NCBI RefSeq assembly: GCF_011065935.2
Contig: NZ_JAAMNH020000001.1
Coordinates: 3,059,001 to 3,123,000 of the forward strand
Direction of reading: 5' to 3'
Origin: Clostridium estertheticum
GTDB taxonomy: Bacteria > Bacillota > Clostridia > Clostridiales > Clostridiaceae
DNA: 64,000 bases
In this document: positions 43,984 to 51,629 of the stretch, piece after piece
How the letters are laid out: each line of letters begins with the position of its first letter
Position numbering within the stretch: the first letter of the stretch is position 1
Position numbers and translations under genes: made by a program
Notes under the pieces: model-generated
What the model was told of the DNA's origin: nothing
Seen by the model: the letters and a program-made list of their open reading frames with translations, nothing else
Database searches by the model: none

Positions 43984-45249
43984 TTATGTAATCATATGAA
44001 GTATGATTACGAATATTACAGTAAATAGGAGCCCAAAGGGATAGGTTGCTCCATAACCAGCTGCAACTTCATCAGTCTTCGTAGCATCAATTGCAGCTCC
44101 AAGACCTGGTGTACTTGTCATACCTCCGCATATAGCGCCTGCAATAATGATCCAGTTCATTTTAAATATATATCTTGCTACAAAAAAACCAGCACTCAAT
44201 GCAACTAGACCAACTACAAAAGAAATTAGTGCAAGTGTTGCACCGCTTCCACCAAGTGCAGCTACAGTTTCATATCCATATTGTAATCCTACTATAGCCA
44301 AGAACAGAGAAAGGGATAAATCTCTTATAGCAGAAAGCACTCCGGTGTTCATTCTAAAGGTTAGTGGTCCGATCTTACCGATATGACCAAGCCATAATGA
44401 CATTATAAGTACACCTCCAGTTGATCCCAAACTCATCCATTTAACAAATGGTATGTATATATTTATTGAACCAACAAAGTATCCAATCAAACACACTGTA
44501 AGAAATGATATTACGTCCATTCCCACTTCTTTAATGTTTTTTTCTTTAGTTTCATTGTCATCAAAAGATGTCATTTCTGATTTGAATCTTTCTTTTTCCT
44601 TTTCTACATCCATTTTAAATATAACTGGGAAAAAGTTCATAGCAATAATTACCACTAAAACCCCCGGTGCATATCCAATAGCATGTCCTAGTCCAACTTG
44701 TGCTTGTGCTACTGCACCATACTTAGCAGTGGCTTCTAAAGCTGCTGCCAATGCTGGTGAACTTGTTAAAGCGCCTGTATAAACCCCAGCAACAGCAAAA
44801 TTATTTTGCCCAGTAAATACAAGTGTAGCTAAATATGTGGCTAATGCACCTGTAGCAGTTATCACACCACCAAGTACAACAAATCGGGCTCCATATTTCT
44901 TAACAACCTTTCCTATATCTTTTCCTGCAAGTAACCCAACTGATGAAATAAAAAGAATCAGTGTGAATGTAAATAAAGTATCGCTAACAACCCCATTTTT
45001 AAAGTAATTAGCCGCATATTTGGGTGCCCCTGCAATTAAACCTTTTTTAGGATTACTTGGATCTAACATAAAGGCCACACAGTATTTCGAATAAAGTAAC
45101 CACCCAAGAAATATTCCAGTAAATAAACCTCCTGATTGTCCAAGATTGAATTTTCCAATTTTAATGTTACCTAGCAGCAATCCAGTAACCGTTGCTAAGA
45201 ACATAGGAACAAATGGATTCGTTAAAAAAGTGTTTAAATCAAATTTCAT
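43984..45249 (-). CDS. AspT/YidE-type antiporter
   Basis: ATG 45249 behind GAGGAGG gives 421 residues with about ten membrane helices and two copies of the Asp-Al exchanger signature: GALTSSPALAAALEAT and GGMTSTPGLGAAIDAT. A short charged loop (about 205-240) joins the halves; no TrkA-C domain is present. The family includes the aspartate/alanine exchanger AspT. As first gene of the 4-hydroxybutyrate operon it may carry succinate, 4-hydroxybutyrate or another carboxylate; this is inference. Confidence 0.82.
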   Translation of the reverse strand: MKFDLNTFLTNPFVPMFLATVTGLLLGNIKIGKFNLGQSGGLFTGIFLGWLLYSKYCVAFMLDPSNPKKGLIAGAPKYAANYFKNGVVSDTLFTFTLILFISSVGLLAGKDIGKVVKKYGARFVVLGGVITATGALATYLATLVFTGQNNFAVAGVYTGALTSSPALAAALEATAKYGAVAQAQVGLGHAIGYAPGVLVVIIAMNFFPVIFKMDVEKEKERFKSEMTSFDDNETKEKNIKEVGMDVISFLTVCLIGYFVGSINIYIPFVKWMSLGSTGGVLIMSLWLGHIGKIGPLTFRMNTGVLSAIRDLSLSLFLAIVGLQYGYETVAALGGSGATLALISFVVGLVALSAGFFVARYIFKMNWIIIAGAICGGMTSTPGLGAAIDATKTDEVAAGYGATYPFGLLFTVIFVIILHMIT

Positions 45250-45446
45250 TTTTTTATGCCTCCTCAATTAAATAGAATAAATATTTGTTCATTTAGTAAG
45301 TCTATAAAATAACACGTTAATTGATAATTTTGTTAATACTTTAACAAAACTTAGCAATTATATCCATTTTTCTCCAGTCGTTAATCCTATTAAGACTATC
45401 CCTCCATATATATATTTTGTCTAACTTTACATTTATTTATTTATGT

Positions 45447-45463
45447 AGCAATACCTGTGCCAA
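45447..45463 (-). promoter_or_regulatory. sigma-54 promoter (-24/-12) of the 4-hydroxybutyrate operon
   Basis: On the minus strand the sequence reads TTGGCAC, AGGTA, TTGCT, matching TGGCAC-N5-TTGCW exactly. It lies about 200 bases before the antiporter start, downstream of the gene for a sigma-54 activator on the same strand. No competing sigma-A promoter is evident in 45250-45440. Confidence 0.85.
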
Positions 45464-45549
45464 AGTTATAAACATGTAATATGATTTTTTTAAATATATT
45501 ATACCTTTAATCTATATCAGTACATTTCACTTAGTATTTCAAGTAATTA

Positions 45550-45609
45550 TTGTGATTATTTTCACAAATAATAAGTAAAAAAATAACACAATTGTGAAAA
45601 CAATCACAA
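45550..45609. promoter_or_regulatory. pair of TTGTGA-N6-TCACAA palindromes
   Basis: TTGTGA-TTATTT-TCACAA (45550-45567) and TTGTGA-AAACAA-TCACAA (45592-45609) have centres exactly 42 bases apart, about four helical turns. Each is one mismatch from the Rex-type site TTGTGAA-N4-TTCACAA. They lie about 90-160 bases upstream of the sigma-54 promoter. A NADH-sensing Rex repressor or the sigma-54 activator may bind here. Another half-site (CACAATTGTG) overlaps the second. Confidence 0.7.
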
Positions 45610-45626
45610 ATATGTTATTCAAGCAA

Positions 45627-45658
45627 TAATATTTGTTGCATAAAAGCAACAAATATTA
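45627..45658. promoter_or_regulatory. 13-bp palindrome, possible activator site
   Basis: TAATATTTGTTGC pairs exactly with GCAACAAATATTA around 6 bases. A related half-copy, TTGC-ATTTTT-GCAACA, lies at 45725-45740. The TGTTGC-N6-GCA spacing recurs, so both may bind one protein; the first could alternatively be the terminator of the activator gene. Confidence 0.55.
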
Positions 45659-45750
45659 GAAACCCAATTTAAAAATTCCATAATTCTTGCATAGTATATG
45701 TGTTTTACAAGATATATATTTTTTTTGCATTTTTGCAACACGTTTCATTT

Positions 45751-47190
45751 TTACAACATATCTTTTTCTAAATATCTTTTACGCTTTCTAACAAAAGTAG
45801 AAGCATCAATGCCAAGTAATTTTGCAGCATCTCTAACATTACCTGTATTTTCAAAGGCCTGACTAATAAGTTTAGCTTCTACTTTTCCAACTGCCTCTTT
45901 TAAATTACATATGTCTCCACTACCAATATTTTTTCCTATGCAGTTAAGATGGTTTTTCATTGGCAAGTCACTTCCAAATATTTTGTCACTACTGCTCATC
46001 ACTATAACTCTTTCTACAATGTTCTTAAGTTCCCTAACATTACCGGGCCAATCGTAATTATACAGTGTATTCACTGCCTCAATAGTGAAAGTTTTCTCAA
46101 AATTATATTTATTATTTAATTCAGATAAGAAGTACTGAACTAAAGGTACAATATCTTCTCTTCTTTCTCTTAATGGTGGTATAGTAAGGGGGACAACATT
46201 TAACCGATAATATAAATCTGATCTAAAGGTTTTCTCTTTTGTCATATCTTCTAAGTTCCTATTAGTAGCTGCGAGTACTCTTACATCAATTTTAATCGAT
46301 TTCACCGATCCAACTCTTTCAACTTTTCCCTCTTGGAGTACATTAAGTAGCTTAACTTGTATATCTAAAGGAAGTTCTCCAATTTCATCTAAAAAAACTG
46401 TACCTCCATCTGCCACCTCAAAAAGTCCCATCTTTCCTTCTTTATTCGCTCCTGTAAAGGCCCCTTTTACATATCCAAAGAGTTCTGATTCTATAAGATT
46501 TTGAGGAATTGCTCCACAATTAATTTTTATAAAATTCTTGTCACGCCTCAAACTATTTTTATGTAGAAATTTTGCAATTTCTTCCTTACCAACTCCCGTT
46601 TCTCCTAATATTAAAACAGTAGTATCCACACTAGCTACTCTTTTAGCAACCTCCAATAAATCTATCATTGTTTTATCCTTTGCAATGATATCTGATAAAT
46701 TTAAATATTGAATTCTCATAACTTCTATCTCTGAATAATATTTTTCTGTAAGCTTCATATTTTTAGCTAGCTGTTCTTCTAACTCGTATAATTTCGTTAT
46801 ATCTCGTACATTTGTAACCACCATGCTTATATTACCCTTGTCATCAAATATGGGGTTACTAGAAACTAACACCTTTTTACCCGTACTAAATTCCTGCTCA
46901 ATGGTATTAGATTTTTTGTTTTTTAATACCATAAGAGTTGATGACTTTGATATGTATCCCTCTTTTTCTAGTTCATACATATTCCTATTTATCATATCTT
47001 TTCTTTGTAAACCCGTTATATTTTCATAAGATTTATTAATCTTTAATGTGTTTGCTTTGCCATCGGTTACATATATACCATCAAAGGATGATTCAATAAT
47101 CTCATTTAACTCTGTGCAATTAAGCTTTCCTATGTCACATTCATTAATGCAATTTAAATTACTTTTCATCATAGCATCCCTAATTTTCAT
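45751..47190 (-). CDS. sigma-54-dependent activator, PAS-AAA-Fis
   Basis: ATG 47190 behind GAGAGGTG gives 479 residues: a PAS domain (about 28-138), a short coiled linker, the AAA+ domain with GETGVGKE (196-203), GAFTGA (243-248), GTVFLDEIGELPLD and DWPGNVRELKN, then a Fis-type helix-turn-helix at the end (NVRDAAKLLGIDASTFVRKR). No receiver domain is present, so the PAS domain probably senses a ligand or redox state. It lies upstream of the sigma-54 promoter of the 4-hydroxybutyrate operon and is its likely activator. Confidence 0.93.
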   Translation of the reverse strand: MKIRDAMMKSNLNCINECDIGKLNCTELNEIIESSFDGIYVTDGKANTLKINKSYENITGLQRKDMINRNMYELEKEGYISKSSTLMVLKNKKSNTIEQEFSTGKKVLVSSNPIFDDKGNISMVVTNVRDITKLYELEEQLAKNMKLTEKYYSEIEVMRIQYLNLSDIIAKDKTMIDLLEVAKRVASVDTTVLILGETGVGKEEIAKFLHKNSLRRDKNFIKINCGAIPQNLIESELFGYVKGAFTGANKEGKMGLFEVADGGTVFLDEIGELPLDIQVKLLNVLQEGKVERVGSVKSIKIDVRVLAATNRNLEDMTKEKTFRSDLYYRLNVVPLTIPPLRERREDIVPLVQYFLSELNNKYNFEKTFTIEAVNTLYNYDWPGNVRELKNIVERVIVMSSSDKIFGSDLPMKNHLNCIGKNIGSGDICNLKEAVGKVEAKLISQAFENTGNVRDAAKLLGIDASTFVRKRKRYLEKDML

Positions 47191-47387
47191 AAATACACCT
47201 CTCACTCTATGAAAAATTAAGCTATGCATTATTTATAGAGTGCATAGCTTGTTTTTATTATATCAGAAAAAGTATAATTTAATATAACTATTTGGCCATT
47301 CTTTTAAATAATAATAGCCTTTCTTCGCTTTGACCTTTATAAAAACTTTTAACGTCTTACATATTATTCCTCAATTACAAAATATCA

Positions 47388-48692
47388 TTAAAACATTCCC
47401 TTTACATTAAGAGAACACCATCTAACTAATTCACTCATTATTAAACTGCCATTCCAAGGAGAATCATAGAAATTCATATACCCAATTTTCACAACTCTAT
47501 CTACACCAAAAGCCGTTACTCTGTCTGCAAAATCTAAAGTCTTGTTACTATTCTTTGATGCTATGCCAATGGTTTGTATGTTTTTAGTAATCAAAGGACA
47601 TACATCTAATATATCATCCACTTGTTTTACAAATATAGTTCGTCCAGTAATAGGTTCTTCAAGCTTTAATTCACTATCAATTAGTATTGTATATTGAAGC
47701 CCCTTACTTATATAAAGCTGCTTATCCAAACACAGTGAATATTCTCCTCTTTTATTAATTATTTTTGCAGCTATGGCTTGCTCTAAATCTAAATTACTAT
47801 ATCTTTTAACCATCTTCTCAAATTTTTCACTTAACCTTTGCGCTATTTCCTCTAAAGGTAGTTTGCTTTTCTCTAAAAACAATACCTGAGGGGAAGAACA
47901 TGCTTTTTGTTTAAATGCAATTATATCTGTAACTAGATTTTCTAAGTATTCTTCAAAGTCATCACTTTCAATAGCTGATTTTTCAAAAACTGCAAAAGAA
48001 TACTTAGGTCCAAAAATTAAATCCTTACAAGTAGTTTTTTTAGGTAAAATAGAAATAGCATTTACTGCAGTTTCTCCACCCCAAACTATTCGTGCATCTG
48101 CTTTTAAAGACATCTCAGAATTGTGATACCCATCTTCACTATTAAAATAAATAAGGGCAATATTTTTTAATATAACTTTAGAGGAATAAGTATTTCCCTC
48201 ATACATAACCAAAATATTATCTAAAAGCACCAATAATTTATATACTTCACTAACACATTTCTTTGACACGCGAAGAATATTACCATTTTTGCATAGTATA
48301 CTTTGAAGCACTGAATAAATTCCGAGGGTAGCAACATTTCCTGCCATCCAATGGCATACTACACCCTTTGGTTGTGTTTTAATGTATTTTTCATCCTCTA
48401 CCTGTACAAAATCATTTAGATATTCAATATTTCCTAAGTTAAGCTTTAACTGTTTTTCCATATTTACTTTCTTTAAATAAAAGCACAAGAATGGAACTCC
48501 TTCCATTTTTAATATTTCTCTGTTTGTAGCAATTTTCTTGCTATATTCATTTATAATAAGTATTATAGCTTGCACCGGGAATTCATGAAGATCTTCAAGA
48601 TTCTTGTTTAAGCAAGTATCTATTTCATGAAAGTCTTGAAATATGAATCCATTTTCATTGAACTCTCCATTTAATCCATAACAATTTATCAT
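47388..48692 (-). CDS. luxC: LuxC-like acyl-CoA/acyl-protein reductase
   Basis: The 434-residue protein follows the LuxC pattern: CHWMAGNVATLGIYSVLQS, IVWGGETAVNAI, FGPKYSFAVFEK and the acyl-accepting cysteine in QKACSSPQVLF (C265). LuxC reduces a thioester-bound acyl group to an aldehyde with NADPH. Its ATG overlaps the luxE stop in ATGA. No luciferase genes (luxA, luxB) or luxD are near. Confidence 0.9.
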   Translation of the reverse strand: MINCYGLNGEFNENGFIFQDFHEIDTCLNKNLEDLHEFPVQAIILIINEYSKKIATNREILKMEGVPFLCFYLKKVNMEKQLKLNLGNIEYLNDFVQVEDEKYIKTQPKGVVCHWMAGNVATLGIYSVLQSILCKNGNILRVSKKCVSEVYKLLVLLDNILVMYEGNTYSSKVILKNIALIYFNSEDGYHNSEMSLKADARIVWGGETAVNAISILPKKTTCKDLIFGPKYSFAVFEKSAIESDDFEEYLENLVTDIIAFKQKACSSPQVLFLEKSKLPLEEIAQRLSEKFEKMVKRYSNLDLEQAIAAKIINKRGEYSLCLDKQLYISKGLQYTILIDSELKLEEPITGRTIFVKQVDDILDVCPLITKNIQTIGIASKNSNKTLDFADRVTAFGVDRVVKIGYMNFYDSPWNGSLIMSELVRWCSLNVKGMF

Positions 48693-49801
48693 CTTCCTAC
48701 CTCTCTTTCCGCAAAGGTATCTCCACAGCCTCTAATTTCTGCTTTGTCTACTCGAGATTTATATCTAAAATACTTGCCTTGTCTACCACAAGGACAATTA
48801 TCTACTCCTATAAATTCACCAATATCCTCAGTTAGAATAGCTTGGGACGGATAACTAGTACCTAAAATACTCATAACCTCTATAAGCCCTGTTTCACCAA
48901 GCTTCACCTCTTCTAAAGTCTGCAGGTCCCTTATAATAATCTCTGCAAAATTCGGAACATGCTTATGTCCATACACACAATCAATAAAAACTACTCCCAC
49001 CTGTTCCACCATTCCATAAAAATCTATGACGTTGGCTATATTTGTGTTAAATACCTGCGCTGCAGTCTCTGAAAAAACATTCTTTTCCACCTTTTCAGAA
49101 ATAAGTTTTTTCCACCCGCCACTATGTAATAGCTTTAACTTAGGCATATCCAGTTTTATTCCTTCCTGCTTTAATACATTTAAGAATTTAGACCACATTA
49201 TATAAGTAAAACCATAAACTAAAATTTCTTCTCCATTATATGCTCTTTCAAACTCCACAAGTCTATCTATATTTAATTTAAGTTCACCATTTTCACTATC
49301 CATCACATAAAAAATTTTACTACCAAAAGTACTTAACCCTCTTATAGCCGCCCCACGTGCAGTTATATTGTCTCCTCTTTTGTTGCTGTCTATGCTATCT
49401 ATTATAAGCATGGGTCTTCTCTTTCCTCCTAAAAAGCTTGTTAATGTACTTATTAATCCTTGTGTTTGTCTTATGGAAGTCCTTTTGTCTAAATATATTT
49501 TACTAGGAATTCCTGTGGTGGTAGCACTAGAGTTTAACACTCTTACCACTTGTTCTTGCTCACATATTCTAAGATCAAAATATTTAAACATATTTACAGG
49601 AATATATGGAACCTGCTCTAGTGTTTTGATACTACTAATATCTATACCTAATCTATCATACATAGCTTTTATATTTAAATTTGACTTATTGCGTTCTAGT
49701 TGCGATAAGATAATATTTAAAAGTAGCTTTTCCTTCTTTTCTTTTTCTATATTAAACTGCTCTCCCAGAACTATTTCATCTATCAATTCTGAAGCATCCA
49801 T
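48689..49801 (-). CDS. luxE: LuxE-like acyl-protein synthetase
   Basis: ATG 49801 behind GAGGGTG gives 370 residues. NSSATTTGIPSKIYLD (ATP/adenylate loop), LLHSGGWKK, DFYGMVEQVG and TEDIGEF mark the LuxE branch of the adenylate-forming superfamily. A cysteine (RGCGDTF) stands about a dozen residues from the C-terminus, comparable to the acyl-carrying cysteine of LuxE as I recall. It would activate or relay the acyl chain to LuxC. Confidence 0.9.
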   Translation of the reverse strand: MDASELIDEIVLGEQFNIEKEKKEKLLLNIILSQLERNKSNLNIKAMYDRLGIDISSIKTLEQVPYIPVNMFKYFDLRICEQEQVVRVLNSSATTTGIPSKIYLDKRTSIRQTQGLISTLTSFLGGKRRPMLIIDSIDSNKRGDNITARGAAIRGLSTFGSKIFYVMDSENGELKLNIDRLVEFERAYNGEEILVYGFTYIMWSKFLNVLKQEGIKLDMPKLKLLHSGGWKKLISEKVEKNVFSETAAQVFNTNIANVIDFYGMVEQVGVVFIDCVYGHKHVPNFAEIIIRDLQTLEEVKLGETGLIEVMSILGTSYPSQAILTEDIGEFIGVDNCPCGRQGKYFRYKSRVDKAEIRGCGDTFAEREVGR

Positions 49802-49820
49802 TTGTTTCACCCTCTTACTG

Positions 49821-51290
49821 TTATTTAAGTTTTTTTGTTAACACCTTACCAGAGGAATTTTTGGGAAGAACCTTTAGAAATTCTATATACCTTGGAGTTT
49901 TATAGGAGGGTAATTGCTTTTTACAAAAATCTAATATATATTTAAAGTTTATAGAAGCTTTATTTTCTAATAATACTACAAAGCACTTTATTGCTTCGCC
50001 TAAAATATCGTCGTAAACTCCAATAACTGCACATTCCACTACCTCAGGAATTTGTAATATTACATCTTCTATTTCCTTAGGACTTATTCTATTTCCAGCA
50101 CTTTTAATAATATTTTTCTCTCTTGAAACTATATATATATACCCCTCATCATCCACTTTTGCTAGATCTCCCGTATATAAGTATCCCTGCTTTATAACTT
50201 TTTCCGTTTCTACCTTGTCATTGAAATATCCCTTCATTACATTTCCACCCCGGGCAGCAATCTCACCTATTTCTCCAGATTTCACAGGATTTCCTTGGCT
50301 ATTTAAAACCACCAGTTCCGTTCCATTAATGCCTTTTCCTATAGAATTCATCTTTTCATTAATTAAATGTGGTGGTAAATAAGATAGCCTTGCTGTTCCC
50401 TCAGTCTGACCATACATTATAAAAATATCTACTCCTTTTAACGCATTTATTAGTTCACTTATAAAAATCTCTGACAATTTTCCTCCTGCTTGAGTTACGT
50501 ACCTTAAGGTTGGAAGCTTAGTGTGCTTTATATCTGTCATTCTAAGAAGTATTTGATAATTGCTAGGAACCCCTGAAAAGCCTGTGCAATTATACTTATT
50601 TATATCCTCAACAACTGTTTGCGGAAACATAAATCTGTTATTAATTACAATGCTTCCACCTACCCTAAAATGAGTATGCAAAATTGAAGTTCCATAGCAA
50701 TAGTAAAAGGGTAAAACCATTTCCACTCTATCTTGCACTGAAAGCTTCAGGTATTCTATTATAGAATTTGTGTTATACATTAGATTATAATGAGTAAGCA
50801 TTACCCCTTTAGGACTTCCTGTGGACCCAGAAGTAAAGAGTATTACAGCTACGTCTTCTTCTATATTTATATCCTCACTATATTTTTTTTCATGCACTTC
50901 AGTAAAATCACACTCACTGTCTTGTGTATAAATCTCAACATCATCACAAACCAATCTCTTTATTTTTTCGCGGAATTTATTCTGCGTAAAAATTAACTTA
51001 ATATTAAGAGAGTCAATAATATACTTTATTTCATTGCTATTTAATGCTGGATTTATAGGAACACAAATGACTCCACTTTTAATTATTCCAAAATAATTCT
51101 CAATAAAAAAATTAGAATTATCTGAAACCAGGAGTATAGCCTCATTTTTAGAAAACTTCTTATTTTTTATAAAAGAAGCTTTCCTATTTACATTTTCAAA
51201 AATTTTCTTATAACTTATTTCATTTTCAAAAATTACAGAGGTTTTATCGTATTTTGATGAAAACTCGAAAACATAATCTGTAAAGGTCAT
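49821..51290 (-). CDS. AMP-dependent acyl-ACP/CoA ligase
   Basis: 489 residues of the ANL superfamily: FTSGSTGSPKGVMLTHYN (A3), MYGQTEGTARLSYLPP, YTGDLAKVD, SREKNIIKSAGNRISPKEIE and the C-terminal lysine in NSSGKVLTKKLK. It should adenylate a carboxylic acid and load it on a thiol carrier. Its ATG overlaps the stop of the ACP gene by four bases, so the partner is probably that ACP rather than CoA. Confidence 0.9.
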   Translation of the reverse strand: MTFTDYVFEFSSKYDKTSVIFENEISYKKIFENVNRKASFIKNKKFSKNEAILLVSDNSNFFIENYFGIIKSGVICVPINPALNSNEIKYIIDSLNIKLIFTQNKFREKIKRLVCDDVEIYTQDSECDFTEVHEKKYSEDINIEEDVAVILFTSGSTGSPKGVMLTHYNLMYNTNSIIEYLKLSVQDRVEMVLPFYYCYGTSILHTHFRVGGSIVINNRFMFPQTVVEDINKYNCTGFSGVPSNYQILLRMTDIKHTKLPTLRYVTQAGGKLSEIFISELINALKGVDIFIMYGQTEGTARLSYLPPHLINEKMNSIGKGINGTELVVLNSQGNPVKSGEIGEIAARGGNVMKGYFNDKVETEKVIKQGYLYTGDLAKVDDEGYIYIVSREKNIIKSAGNRISPKEIEDVILQIPEVVECAVIGVYDDILGEAIKCFVVLLENKASINFKYILDFCKKQLPSYKTPRYIEFLKVLPKNSSGKVLTKKLK

Positions 51291-51529
51291 ATCTGAATGC
51301 CATATTTTCCAAGTATTTTCTTAATTCCTCCTATGGTATACATTCTGGAAATATCTATCACCTCTAAGGATATGTCAAAAACTTCTTCTAAACTTGTTAT
51401 AAGCTCTACATGTCCTAAAGAATCCCAATTTTCTATATCATCTGGTCCCAAATTATCACTTATATCCTCTGATTTTTTAAAATCAAATACATCTCGTAAC
51501 ACCTTGTTTAGTTTTTCTAAATTAGCCAT
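51287..51529 (-). CDS. acyl carrier protein
   Basis: 80 residues with the phosphopantetheine site NWDSLGHVEL (serine 37) and an acidic helix II. It differs from fatty-acid-synthase ACPs (DSL-D/M) in having DSLGH, as in dedicated carrier proteins. AGGAGG precedes the ATG. It opens the acp-ligase-luxE-luxC unit. Confidence 0.88.
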   Translation of the reverse strand: MANLEKLNKVLRDVFDFKKSEDISDNLGPDDIENWDSLGHVELITSLEEVFDISLEVIDISRMYTIGGIKKILGKYGIQI

Positions 51530-51590
51530 AATAGTTTCCTCCTAAATTGTAATAATTTATTATATTCATAGCAAGATTTATGCCAAAAGC

Positions 51591-51629
51591 AAAAAAAAGA
51601 TTATACTTCGTGGAGTATAATCTTTTTTT
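51591..51629 (-). terminator. terminator overlapping the end of the methyltransferase gene
   Basis: GATTATACT (51599) pairs with AGTATAATC (51614-51622). On the minus strand the T-run 51598-51591 follows, separating the methyltransferase from the ACP unit. Confidence 0.8.

Noticed and set aside
47388..51529. Bacterial luminescence operon
   Set aside because: LuxC and LuxE homologs are present, but luxA, luxB and luxD are not.
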